A DNA stretch of 43,763 bases, from the NCBI RefSeq assembly GCF_049059935.1, contig NZ_JBMGQR010000033.1:1-43763 (forward strand). The letters run 5' to 3'. Below, piece by piece: positions 15,659 to 24,225 of the stretch (within the stretch, counting starts at the first letter, position 1; each line of letters starts with the position of its first letter). The DNA comes from JAURVT01 sp049059935. GTDB taxonomy: Bacteria; Actinomycetota; Actinomycetes; Propionibacteriales; Nocardioidaceae. Both the position numbers and the translations under genes were made by a program. Below the pieces are notes generated by a model, which worked only from the letters and a program-made list of their open reading frames with translations, searched no databases and had not been told where the DNA came from.

Positions 15659-16797
15659 CGGGGCGGGTCGACCAGCAGCGGGACGAGCATCTCGTCGGCG
15701 GTGACCGAGCCGTGGAAGCCGCGCATCTTCATCTCGACCTTGAACCGCTCGCTGGTGAAGACCCCGAAGTCGCCCAGGGACGCGACGACGACGTCGCCGA
15801 TGCGCGGACGGACGCGGGGCTCGATCTCGCCGAACCAGCCGCGCCGCTCGGCGTCGTCGCGGGTGAGGACGACAGCCTGCTCGCCGAGTCGCTCGGCCCA
15901 GCGTCCGGCGACGTCGGCCTCGGCGCCCGTGCGGGTGTAGAGGTGACGGAAGCGGGCCTCGCCGGCCAGCACCACGACGTCGTCGAGCAGGTGCGGCTCG
16001 GCGTCGACGTCGAAGCGACCCTCGAGGGGGAGGTCGACCATGCCGTGGTCGGCGGTGACGAGCATCGCGGTGTCGTCGGGCAGGGCGTCGCGCAGGTGGC
16101 GCAGGTCGCCGTCGATCGCCCGGAGGCGCTCGCGCCACTGCTCCGAGGTGCAGCCGTGCTCGTGCCCGGCATGGTCGAGGGTGGACTCGTAGGCGTAGAC
16201 CACGCCCTGCGCCTCGGCCTCGCACAGGTCGGCGACGGCCTCGAGCCGCTCCCACACCGACGTGACGCCGTGGAACGGCACACCGCGCTGGCTGCACAGC
16301 GTGAGCCCGGACCCCTCGAACTCGGCCTTGTTGACGCTGCTGGCGGGCACGCCGGACTCGGCGATGCGCTCCAGCACGCCCGTGTGCGGCTGCCACTGCG
16401 TGGCGTCGACGTCGCTCGGCCAGCGCAGCGCGTTCAGGGTGCGGTCGGTGCCGGGGATGCGGCTGGTGTAGCCGACGACGCCGTGGCCGCCGGGCGGCAG
16501 TCCGGTGCCGAGGCTCGTCAGGCTGGTGGCCGTGGTGGACGGGACGCCGACGGTCAGCGGCGAGGTGCCCTCAGCGAGGCCCGCGAGGTACGGGGCCTCG
16601 TCCGCGTGCTTCTGGAGCAGCCGGTGGCCGAGGCCGTCGACGAGCACCACGACGTAGCGCAGCGCCGGCGGCAGCCGCAGGTGGGTGGGCCAGCCCTCGA
16701 GACCGACGGCGCCGGCGACGTTGGGCAGCACCGAGGCCAGTCCGCGTCCGGCGTAGTCGGGCTCGACCACGCCGGCGGCGCCCACCGCCGAGGTCAC
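15655..16797 (-). CDS. Alkaline-phosphatase-superfamily phosphodiesterase / nucleotide pyrophosphatase
   Basis: A 380-residue protein of the type I phosphodiesterase/nucleotide pyrophosphatase fold (PF01663). Metal and nucleophile positions are recognisable: YVVVLVDGLGHRLL (first Asp), VPSTTATSLTSLGTG (Thr nucleophile region), the His-rich LDHAGHEHG, and TADHGMVD. The substrate is unknown; these enzymes cleave phosphodiester or pyrophosphate bonds in nucleotides or lipids. No signal peptide, so it is probably cytoplasmic. The GTG start overlaps the DUF5998 stop by 4 nt (16794-16797), so the two are translationally coupled. It converges on tdk with only 6 nt between stops. Confidence 0.85.
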   Translation of the reverse strand: MTSAVGAAGVVEPDYAGRGLASVLPNVAGAVGLEGWPTHLRLPPALRYVVVLVDGLGHRLLQKHADEAPYLAGLAEGTSPLTVGVPSTTATSLTSLGTGLPPGGHGVVGYTSRIPGTDRTLNALRWPSDVDATQWQPHTGVLERIAESGVPASSVNKAEFEGSGLTLCSQRGVPFHGVTSVWERLEAVADLCEAEAQGVVYAYESTLDHAGHEHGCTSEQWRERLRAIDGDLRHLRDALPDDTAMLVTADHGMVDLPLEGRFDVDAEPHLLDDVVVLAGEARFRHLYTRTGAEADVAGRWAERLGEQAVVLTRDDAERRGWFGEIEPRVRPRIGDVVVASLGDFGVFTSERFKVEMKMRGFHGSVTADEMLVPLLVDPPR

Positions 16798-17417
16798 TGG
16801 GCGGGGACGGAGGTCGCGGCCGACAGCGCCCGGGCGAAGGCCAGCAGCCGCTCGACCGCGGCACCGCCGTCGGCGGTGGCGCTGACGCGCAGCGAGAAGT
16901 CGTCGGTGCTGTCGCTGCCCGTGTAGCCGTGGTCGGCGTCGCACTGCGGGTCGGGGCAGGTGGCGGGCTCGAGCTCGAGCCGGCGGACCGCGCCCCAGCC
17001 GACCGTCAGCACGGCCTCGGTGGCGCCCGCGCGGCTGCGACGCGGGTCGGTGACGACCATCCGGGTGACCACGACCGACCCCACGCGCCCGAGCGGGACG
17101 GCCTCGGTGGTGGTGGACGTGTACGGCTCGGGCAGGAGGTCGTCGGGCGCGTGCTCGTCGGTGTGCGCCAGGACGAGGCGGGTCTGCGTCATCACGAGAA
17201 CGGTGAGGTGGCGACGGATCTCGTCGCGCTCGAACGTGGGCTCGTGGTGGATGACGTACTCGGCCACCGGCTCGCCGCCGAGCGCGTCGGACAGGCCCGC
17301 GATGACCACCTCGGGGTAGTAGCCGCTGCGCTCGACGTCCTTGCGCAGGTCGGCGGTGCGGTCGACGGGGCCGTCGCCCGCGTCGACGCGTGACGGCACG
17401 CTGTGTCGGAAGGCCAT
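16794..17417 (-). CDS. DUF5998 family protein
   Basis: A 207-residue soluble protein of unknown function. The N-terminus has TADLRKDVERSGYYPEVV, a pattern also seen in the OB-fold gene (DLRKDAERAG). The middle contains HHEPTFERDEIRRHLTVLVMTQTRLVLAHTDEH, and the C-terminal half is a beta-rich domain with a Cys pair (CPDPQC). These match actinobacterial DUF5998 proteins. CAGACT lies 7 nt before the ATG (17425-17430), compatible with leaderless expression of the DUF5998-phosphodiesterase pair. It is separated by 41 nt from the upstream GNAT/acyl-CoA-synthetase gene on the same strand. Confidence 0.8.
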   Translation of the reverse strand: MAFRHSVPSRVDAGDGPVDRTADLRKDVERSGYYPEVVIAGLSDALGGEPVAEYVIHHEPTFERDEIRRHLTVLVMTQTRLVLAHTDEHAPDDLLPEPYTSTTTEAVPLGRVGSVVVTRMVVTDPRRSRAGATEAVLTVGWGAVRRLELEPATCPDPQCDADHGYTGSDSTDDFSLRVSATADGGAAVERLLAFARALSAATSVPAQ

Positions 17418-17458
17418 GGACGCCAGTCTGTCACCTCGCCCCGACAGGGCCCCGCGGC

Positions 17459-20182
17459 CTATCCGGGCAGGGTGTCCTCGAGGCCGCCGGTGGGCTGGCT
17501 GAGCCGCCGGACGTACCAGTCGCTGCGGTTGTCGGCCGCCGGCGCGACGGTGGCGCGGGCCGTCAGGACCGTCATGCCCTCGGCGTGGGCCAGCACCGGC
17601 TCGAGGTCGAGCTCGGACACCTCGGGGAGGTCGTCCTTGAGCGCGGCGAGGCGCTCGAGCAGCTCCTCGATGGCGGCGGCGTCGGTGGGCTCGCTGCCGC
17701 GGTAGCCCAGCAGCAGCGGGGCCGAGCGGAGCTCGCGGACCATGGAGGCGGAGTCGACGTCGGTGAGCGGCGGGATGCGGAACGACCGGTCGCCGAGCAG
17801 CTCGCTCGCGGCGCCGGACAGGCCGAAGGAGACCAGCGGCCCGAAGAGCGGGTCCTCGACGGCCCGCAGCGACAGCGGGACGCCCGGGGGCGACATCTTC
17901 TGGACGATGAACCGCGCCTGCTCGGGCGGCGCGACGCTGCCGGTGAGCGAGGCCCACGCGGCGCGCATGTCGTCGGCGTCGTCGATGTTGCGCCAGACGT
18001 GGGCGAGGTCGGGGCGCGCGCGGAGGTGCTCGGCGGTGGCCTTGAGCACGACGTCCCAGCCGAGCTGCTCCCCGGCGGCGATGGCCTCGTCGAGGTCCTC
18101 GACGGCCGTCCACGTCCACAGATCGATGCCGTAGCACTCGAGCAGGTCGTGCACCTGCCGCGGCGACAGGGTGGCTCCGGCGGGGTCGTCGCGCAGGATG
18201 CCCTCGACGAGCGCGCGGGCCCTGGAGGCGTCGACGTCGTCGAAGTGCCGCACCTCGCCCTGCGGGCGGCCGGCCCACTCGGCGTAGCCGACGACGCGGG
18301 CGAGCGCCCGCACGGCGGCCTCGGGGGCGGAGTACGACGGCACCGAGCCGCGTCCGGCGCTGCCCTCGACGTCGGGGACGCGCAGCAGCTCGGGCACGCC
18401 GTTGGTGCCGAGGAACGTGGAGACGATGGGCTTGTCGGACTGCTCGCCCACCGCGGCCAGGACGTTGGCGACCTCCTCGCCGGTGACGTCGAGCGGCGGG
18501 ATGAAGACCGCGACGACGGCGTCGACGTCGGGGTGGTCGAGCGACTCGTCGAGCGCGCGCTCGAAGTCCTCGGCGTCGGCGTTGGCGCCGAGCGACATCG
18601 GACGCGTGACGATCAGGCCCACGGCCGCGGCGGCGTCGGCGACCAGCAGGCCGAGCGCGTCGGAGTTGTCGACGACGGCGATGCGCGGGCCGCGCGGCAG
18701 CGGCTGGTGCGCGAGCAGCTGGGCGACGTCGAACATCTCGTCGAGGGTGTCGACCTGGATGACGCCCGCCTGGCGGAACATCGCGTCGACGGCGGACTGC
18801 GGCGCCGTGGTGTGGCGCACGGCGTGCCCGACGGGGACGCCCTGGGTGGAGCGTCCGGACTTCACCGCGACGACGGGCTTGCGGCGCCCGACGCGGCGGG
18901 CGATGCGCGAGAACTTGCGCGGGTTGCCGATGGACTCCAGGTACAGCAGGACGACCTCGGTGGCGTCGTCCTCCTCCCAGTACTGGAGCAGGTCGTTGCC
19001 CGAGACGTCGGCGCGGTTGCCGGCCGAGACGAACGTGGACAGGCCGAGGCCGCGACGGTCGACCGTCTCGAGGATCGCGACGCCGAGCGCGCCGGACTGG
19101 CAGAAGAACCCGACCCGTCCGCGCGCCGGCATCAGCGGCGACAGCGAGGCGTTCAGGCGCATCCCCGACGCGGTGTTGATGACGCCGAGGCAGTTGGGCC
19201 CGACGAGCCGCAGCCCGTACGAGCGGGCGAGGCCGAGCAGCCGACGCTGGCGACGGCGACCCTCCTCGCCGGTCTCGGCGAAGCCCGAGGAGATGACGAC
19301 CATGCCGTGGACGCCCTTGGCGGCGCAGTCGAGCACCACCTCGGGCACCGACTCCGACGGCACCGCGACGATGGCGAGGTCGACCTCGCCGGGGATCTCC
19401 TGCACCGACGTGTAGGCCGGCAGGCCCGACACCGACTCGGCGTGCGGGTTGACCGCGTACACCGAGCCCGAGTAGTCGCCGAGCACGAGGTTGCGGACCA
19501 TCGCCTGGCCGATGGTGTCCTGACGACGGCTCGCACCCACGACCGCCACGCTGCGGGCGTTGAAGAAGCGCTCGATCGACGCCGCCTCGGCGCGGTGCTC
19601 GCGCGCCTGCATGACGCCCATCGCGGTGTCGGTGGAGTCGATGGGGAAGACCAGGCGCATCACGCCGTCCTCGACGGCGCCGGCCACCTTGTAGCCCTGG
19701 TCGCGGAAGACCTGGATCATCCGGACGTTGTCGGGCAGCACCTCGGCGACGAACGTCTTGAGGCCGCGCTCGCGACCGGCCTGCGCGAGGTGCTCGAGGA
19801 GCAGCTGGCCGAGCCCGCGGCCCTGGTGGGCGTCCTCGACCAGGAACGCCACCTCGGCCTCGCGGTCGTCGACGGCGTCGTAGCGGCCCACCGCGATGAC
19901 CGCCGCGCCGACGGTGACGACGAACGCCACCCGTCGGTCGTGGTCGACCTGCGTGAAGCGGACGAGGTCGCGCTCGGAGAGCACCGGGTAGGGGGCGAAG
20001 AAGCGGTAGTACTTGGACTGGTCGGAGACGCGGGCGTAGAAGTCGACGAACGCCGGGCCGTCGTCGGGGTCGATCGGGCGCAGCTGCGCCGCCCGGCCGT
20101 CGCGCAGCACGACGTCGGCCTCCCAGTGCGCGGGGTACGCGCGGCCCGGGGTGCCGCCGGCCACCGTCTTCTGATCGGTCAC
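17459..20182 (-). CDS. GNAT acetyltransferase / NDP-forming acyl-CoA synthetase-like fusion (PatA-type)
   Basis: A 907-residue fusion. Residues 20-200 are a GNAT domain with the acetyl-CoA loop at 120-125 (QGRGLG). From about 210 there is a CoA-binding Rossmann domain (SVAVVGASRRQDTIG), a succinyl-CoA-ligase-like flavodoxin domain, and from about 690 an ATP-grasp domain. The segment VRHTTAPQS aligns with the loop carrying the phospho-His in NDP-forming acyl-CoA synthetases, so that His may be kept. In known homologues (protein acetyltransferase Pat of Salmonella, PatA of Streptomyces lividans) the enzyme acetylates and silences AMP-forming acyl-CoA synthetases. The GNAT-first order resembles the Streptomyces type. 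The GTG start has TAGGTT 6 nt upstream (20189-20194), suggesting a leaderless mRNA. Confidence 0.87.
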   Translation of the reverse strand: MTDQKTVAGGTPGRAYPAHWEADVVLRDGRAAQLRPIDPDDGPAFVDFYARVSDQSKYYRFFAPYPVLSERDLVRFTQVDHDRRVAFVVTVGAAVIAVGRYDAVDDREAEVAFLVEDAHQGRGLGQLLLEHLAQAGRERGLKTFVAEVLPDNVRMIQVFRDQGYKVAGAVEDGVMRLVFPIDSTDTAMGVMQAREHRAEAASIERFFNARSVAVVGASRRQDTIGQAMVRNLVLGDYSGSVYAVNPHAESVSGLPAYTSVQEIPGEVDLAIVAVPSESVPEVVLDCAAKGVHGMVVISSGFAETGEEGRRRQRRLLGLARSYGLRLVGPNCLGVINTASGMRLNASLSPLMPARGRVGFFCQSGALGVAILETVDRRGLGLSTFVSAGNRADVSGNDLLQYWEEDDATEVVLLYLESIGNPRKFSRIARRVGRRKPVVAVKSGRSTQGVPVGHAVRHTTAPQSAVDAMFRQAGVIQVDTLDEMFDVAQLLAHQPLPRGPRIAVVDNSDALGLLVADAAAAVGLIVTRPMSLGANADAEDFERALDESLDHPDVDAVVAVFIPPLDVTGEEVANVLAAVGEQSDKPIVSTFLGTNGVPELLRVPDVEGSAGRGSVPSYSAPEAAVRALARVVGYAEWAGRPQGEVRHFDDVDASRARALVEGILRDDPAGATLSPRQVHDLLECYGIDLWTWTAVEDLDEAIAAGEQLGWDVVLKATAEHLRARPDLAHVWRNIDDADDMRAAWASLTGSVAPPEQARFIVQKMSPPGVPLSLRAVEDPLFGPLVSFGLSGAASELLGDRSFRIPPLTDVDSASMVRELRSAPLLLGYRGSEPTDAAAIEELLERLAALKDDLPEVSELDLEPVLAHAEGMTVLTARATVAPAADNRSDWYVRRLSQPTGGLEDTLPG

Positions 20183-20218
20183 GTCACGAACCTACCGCCA
20201 GGTCGGGGCCCGGCGCGG

Positions 20219-20395
20219 CCAGGTCCTGTGGTCCACACCACACCTGGAGCCAATCCTGAGCGACCCGCCACCGGTACCGGCCGGCGGTGCCTGAGCCACC
20301 ACCGGTGCGGGCCGGCGGTGGCTCAGCCACCACGTTCGGGCCCGACGTGGTGGCTGACGCACCGCCGGACGTGGCTGGGCCACCGGCCGGCGGCG
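20219..20395. repeat. GC-rich intergenic palindromic repeat (family shared with window end)
   Basis: The 213-nt gap between the DUF664 stop and the GNAT/ACS start contains a chain of inverted repeats. The strongest has arms 20312-20335 and 20345-20368, 24 nt each with two mismatches, and a 9-nt loop that is itself CGGGCCCG-like. Positions 20281-20302 (beginning CCGGCGGTGCC) are identical over 22 nt to 43721-43742 near the window end, so this is a dispersed repeat family. No reading frame with coding character is present. The 20183-20218 part holds the GNAT/ACS promoter hexamer. Confidence 0.75.
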
Positions 20396-20914
20396 TCAGG
20401 CGCCCTCCCCCACCGAGCCACCGGCGAGCTCGACGGCGACGTCCAGGTGCCCGACGTGGCGGGCGTACTCCTGGAGCACGTGGAAGCAGGTCCACGACAG
20501 GGTGGGCAGGTCGTCGGTCCACCGGCCGCCCGGGGTGGCGAGCGCGTCCAGCGGGGACGTCGCCAGCACCTCGGAGGTGACGGCGGCACCGGCGTCGAGC
20601 CGCCCCAGCAGCGACTCGACGTCCACCCCGTCCGGGACGACCCAGCGCCCGTCGACCTCGTCGCCCCACGGCTCGGCGACCTCGCGGCCGAGGAAGCCCC
20701 ACACGATCCACCGCTGCTCCACGTGCACCAGGTGGGCGAGCAGCTCGAGCGGCGTCCACCCCGACGGGAGCCGCGACGTCCGCAGCCCCTCGTCGTCGAG
20801 CGAGCGGACGCCGCGCGTCAGCTCGCCGCGGTAGAAGTCGAGGTAGCGCCCGAGCAGGGCGGCGGGGTCGGACGTCGCCGACGACGGCTCGGGGAACGTG
20901 GTGGGGACGGCCAT
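20396..20914 (-). CDS. DinB-superfamily protein (DUF664), mycothiol-transferase-like
   Basis: A 172-residue protein with the four-helix DinB/YfiT fold. Family metal-ligand positions are suggested by LLAHLVHVEQRWI and by EYARHVGHLDVAVEL, which carries the terminal H-x3-H typical of DUF664. In actinobacteria such proteins are often mycothiol-dependent S-transferases, so that is the best guess, but the substrate is unknown. CATGAT lies 6 nt before the ATG (20921-20926) with no Shine-Dalgarno. It is followed by a large intergenic repeat rather than being directly coupled to the next gene. Confidence 0.78.
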   Translation of the reverse strand: MAVPTTFPEPSSATSDPAALLGRYLDFYRGELTRGVRSLDDEGLRTSRLPSGWTPLELLAHLVHVEQRWIVWGFLGREVAEPWGDEVDGRWVVPDGVDVESLLGRLDAGAAVTSEVLATSPLDALATPGGRWTDDLPTLSWTCFHVLQEYARHVGHLDVAVELAGGSVGEGA

Positions 20915-21015
20915 CGGGCCATCATGGGCACGCGGCGTGGCGGGCGCGAGCCCGTCGGGGGCCCGGTGGACAATGCAGGGGCACCGTCCCGCACCGCCGA
21001 GGAGACCGCAGCCGC

Positions 21016-23499
21016 ATGGCCCCCAGCCGCAAGTCCGCGCCCGTCGTCGACGACTTCGAGGAGAAGATCGTCGACATCGACGTCGGCGAGGAGATGCGCA
21101 CCAGCTTCCTGGAGTACGCCTACTCGGTCATCTACTCCCGCGCGCTCCCCGACGCCCGTGACGGCCTCAAGCCGGTGCAGCGACGCATCCTGTTCACGAT
21201 GGCCGACATGAACCTGCGGCCCGACCGCGGCCACGTCAAGAGCGCCCGCGTCGTCGGCGAGGTCATGGGGCGGCTGCACCCGCACGGCGACGGCGCCATC
21301 TACGACGCGCTCGTGCGCCAGGCCCAGCACTGGTCGATGCGGCTGCCGTTCGTCGACGGCCAGGGCAACTTCGGCTCGCCCGACGACCCGCCGGCCGCCA
21401 TGCGCTACACCGAGTGCCGCCTCGCACCGGCCGCACTGGCCCTCACCACGTCCATCGACGAGGAGACCGTCGACTTCCGGGCCAACTACGACGGCCGCGA
21501 GCTCGAGCCGGCCGTGCTGCCGGCCGCGCTGCCCAACCTGATCGTCAACGGCACCTCGGGCATCGCGGTGGGCATGGCCACCAACATCGCGCCGCACAAC
21601 CTCGTCGAGGTGGTGGGCGCGCTGCGCCACATGATCGCGCACCCCCAGGCCACCCTCGACGACCTCATGCGCTTCGTCCCCGGGCCCGACCTGCCCACCG
21701 GCGGCAAGATCGTCGGCCTGGACGGCATCCGCGACGCGTACGCCACCGGCCGCGGCAGCTTCAAGATGCGCGCCACCGCCCGGGTGGAGCAGATGGGACG
21801 CCGCCGCGGCATCGTCGTCACCGAGCTGCCGTACAACGTCGGGCCCGAGAAGGTGATCGAGCGGATCAAGACGCTCGTCCAGACCAAGAAGCTGCAGGGC
21901 ATCGCCGACGTCCTCAACCTCACCGACGGCGACAAGGGCCTGCACCTCGTGATCGAGGTCAAGAACGGGTTCCACGCCGAGGCGCTGCTCGAGCAGCTCT
22001 ACAAGATGACGCCGATGGAGGACTCCTTCGGCGTCAACGCCGTCGCCCTCGTCGACGGCCAGCCCCGCACGCTCGGCCTGCTCGAGATGCTGCAGGTCTT
22101 CCTCAGCCACCGCGACGACGTCGTGCGGCGCCGCACCGGGTTCCGTCGCCGCAAGGCCGCCGACCGCCTGCACCTCGTCGACGGCCTGCTGGTCGCCCTG
22201 CTCGACATCGACGAGGTCATCCAGGTCGTCCGCGGCAGCGACGACACCGCCGCCGCCCGTGAGCGCCTGATGCAGGTCTTCGACCTCAGCCAGGCCCAGG
22301 CCGACTACATCCTCGAGCTGCAGCTGCGCCGGCTCACCCGCTTCTCGCGGATCGAGCTGGAGAAGGAGAAGGGCGAGCTCGAGCAGACGCTGGCCCACCT
22401 CGACGAGATCCTCGGCGACGAGCAGGTGCTGCGACGCGTCGTGTCCGACGAGCTGGCCGAGGTGTCCGCCGAGCACGGCACCCCGCGCCGCACGGTGCTG
22501 CTGGAGTCCGCCGGCCAGACCGTCGCGGCGTCGCAGCCCCTCGAGGTGCCCGACGACCCGTGCCTGGTGCTGCTGTCGGCCACCGGGCTGGTCGCGCGCA
22601 CCGGTGACGACGGCCCGCTGGGCACCGGCACCGGCCGCGCCTCGCACGACGTCGTCACGAGCGTCGTCCGCTCCACCGCCCGCGGCGAGGTGGGCGTGCT
22701 CACCAGCCTCGGACGGCTGGTCAAGCTCGACGTCATCAACCTGCCCGCGCTGCCGCCCACCGCGGGCGCGCCGCACCTGTCGGGCGGGTCTCCCCTGGTG
22801 GAGCACCTCGACCTCGCCAAGGGCGAGCGCGTGCTGGCCCTCACCGGCTTCGACCCCGACGCCCCCGGGCTCGCGCTCGGCACGCATCGCGGCGTCGTCA
22901 AGCGCGTGCGGCCCGAGCACCTCGCGGCCAAGGACTCGTGGGAGGTCGTGGCGCTCGCCGACGGCGACGAGGTGGTCGGCGTCCGTGCCCTCGAGACCGG
23001 CGACGAGGAGCTGGTGTTCGTCACGTCCGACGCCCAGCTGCTCCACTACCCGGCCTCGGCCGTGCGCCCGCAGGGCCGCGGCGGCGGCGGCATGGCCGGC
23101 GTCAAGCTCGGATCCGGCGCCCACGTGGTGTTCTTCGGCGCCTTCACCCCCGACGAGGGCTCGACGGTGGTCACCGTCGCCGGCGACGCCGCGGGCGCGC
23201 TGCCCGGCACGGGCAGCGGCAGCATCAAGGTCACCCCGTTCGCGGAGTACCCCGGCAAGGGACGCGCCACCGGCGGCGTCCGCTGCCACCGGCTGCGCGG
23301 CGGCGAGGACGGTCTGGTGCTCGCCTGGGCCGGACGCGGGCCCGCGATGGCCACGGCCTCCTCCGGTGCGGCGGTCGACCTGCCCGCCCCCGACGGACGA
23401 CGCGACGGCTCCGGGGTGCCCGCGACCCAGGCGCTGCTGGCCGTCGCCTCACCGGTCGGGCAGGACCCCGGGCCCGTCACCGAGTCTCTGGCAGACTGA
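21016..23499 (+). CDS. parC: DNA topoisomerase IV subunit A (type IIA, GyrA/ParC family)
   Basis: An 827-residue type IIA topoisomerase breakage-reunion subunit; with ParE it decatenates daughter chromosomes. The catalytic Tyr is Tyr131 in AAMRYTECRL. The quinolone-pocket segment reads HPHGDGAIYDALV, with Gly where most GyrA/ParC proteins have Ser or Ala. The C-terminal beta-pinwheel (from about 500) has PQGRGGGGM where GyrA has its QRRGGRG box. That degenerate box, and the adjacent ParE-like gene, favour topoisomerase IV over gyrase. The ATG has a GAGGAGA Shine-Dalgarno and a GACAAT -10 candidate about 45 nt upstream. It ends 4 nt before the LprG-like gene. Confidence 0.9.
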   Translation: MAPSRKSAPVVDDFEEKIVDIDVGEEMRTSFLEYAYSVIYSRALPDARDGLKPVQRRILFTMADMNLRPDRGHVKSARVVGEVMGRLHPHGDGAIYDALVRQAQHWSMRLPFVDGQGNFGSPDDPPAAMRYTECRLAPAALALTTSIDEETVDFRANYDGRELEPAVLPAALPNLIVNGTSGIAVGMATNIAPHNLVEVVGALRHMIAHPQATLDDLMRFVPGPDLPTGGKIVGLDGIRDAYATGRGSFKMRATARVEQMGRRRGIVVTELPYNVGPEKVIERIKTLVQTKKLQGIADVLNLTDGDKGLHLVIEVKNGFHAEALLEQLYKMTPMEDSFGVNAVALVDGQPRTLGLLEMLQVFLSHRDDVVRRRTGFRRRKAADRLHLVDGLLVALLDIDEVIQVVRGSDDTAAARERLMQVFDLSQAQADYILELQLRRLTRFSRIELEKEKGELEQTLAHLDEILGDEQVLRRVVSDELAEVSAEHGTPRRTVLLESAGQTVAASQPLEVPDDPCLVLLSATGLVARTGDDGPLGTGTGRASHDVVTSVVRSTARGEVGVLTSLGRLVKLDVINLPALPPTAGAPHLSGGSPLVEHLDLAKGERVLALTGFDPDAPGLALGTHRGVVKRVRPEHLAAKDSWEVVALADGDEVVGVRALETGDEELVFVTSDAQLLHYPASAVRPQGRGGGGMAGVKLGSGAHVVFFGAFTPDEGSTVVTVAGDAAGALPGTGSGSIKVTPFAEYPGKGRATGGVRCHRLRGGEDGLVLAWAGRGPAMATASSGAAVDLPAPDGRRDGSGVPATQALLAVASPVGQDPGPVTESLAD

Positions 23500-23503
23500 C
23501 GCC

Positions 23504-24214
23504 GTGCCACGCCTCGGGATCCATCGCCGCCTGACACCCCTCGTGCTCCTGCTGGGCGGAGCGTTGCTCCTCTCGTCGTGCAGCCGTCAGGACGAGGAGG
23601 CCACCCGGCCCGACATGCTCGGTCCCCGGCTCGAGGCCGCGCGCACCACCCTCGACGACGCCGAGACGATCGACCTCTCGCTCACCACCGAGAAGCTGCC
23701 CTCGGGCGTCACCGGCCTGCTGTCGGCCACCGGCAAGGGCAACCACTCCCCCGCGTTCACCGGCGACGTCCGGGTGTCGGCGGGCGGCACGGGCGTCGAG
23801 GCCCAGGTCGTCTCCACCGGCGGCAAGGTCTACGCCAAGATCGCCTTCGCGCCGGGCTTCAACGCGATCGACCCCGCCGACTTCGGCGCGCCCGACCCCG
23901 CGGCTCTCGTGGCCAAGACCGGTGGGGTCTCCGAGCTGCTCACCAGGACCACGGACCTCAGCGCCGGCGACCGCAGCCGCGACGGCGACGACGTCCTCAC
24001 GGCCGTCGACGGCCAGCTCGCGGGCAGCGACGTCAAGTCGCTGATCCCCACCGCCGACGCCAGCGGCACCTTCGACGTGTCGTACCGCCTCACAGACAAG
24101 GACGTCCTGCGCGACGCCACCATCGCCGGGCCGTTCTACGCCGGCGGCGACCGCGTCACCTACAAGCTGGTCGCCACCGCGTCCGACACCCCGGTCGAGA
24201 TCACCGCGCCCTGA
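23504..24214 (+). CDS. lprG: LppX/LprAFG-family lipoprotein (LprG-like)
   Basis: A 236-residue secreted lipoprotein. The signal is RLGIHRRLTPLVLLLGG with lipobox LSSC and acceptor Cys26. The mature part is the LppX_LprAFG fold (VTGLLSATGKGNHSPAFTGDV; KVYAKIAFAPGF), whose large hydrophobic pocket binds triacylated lipids. In M. tuberculosis LprG works with the MFS protein P55 (Rv1411c-Rv1410c) to carry triacylglycerides and lipoglycans across the periplasm. Here an MFS gene of the same type follows after 11 nt, so an LprG-P55 operon is strongly suggested. CAGACT at 23492-23497 lies 6 nt before the GTG, inside the parC 3' end, so the pair may have its own leaderless promoter. Confidence 0.88.
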   Translation: MPRLGIHRRLTPLVLLLGGALLLSSCSRQDEEATRPDMLGPRLEAARTTLDDAETIDLSLTTEKLPSGVTGLLSATGKGNHSPAFTGDVRVSAGGTGVEAQVVSTGGKVYAKIAFAPGFNAIDPADFGAPDPAALVAKTGGVSELLTRTTDLSAGDRSRDGDDVLTAVDGQLAGSDVKSLIPTADASGTFDVSYRLTDKDVLRDATIAGPFYAGGDRVTYKLVATASDTPVEITAP

Positions 24215-24225
24215 CGGGCCCCGCC

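Noticed and set aside
17390..21211. Open frame of 1273 codons on the plus strand
   Set aside because: Opposite the GNAT/ACS fusion and DUF664, and running through the repeat; low-complexity Gly/Arg/Asp translation.
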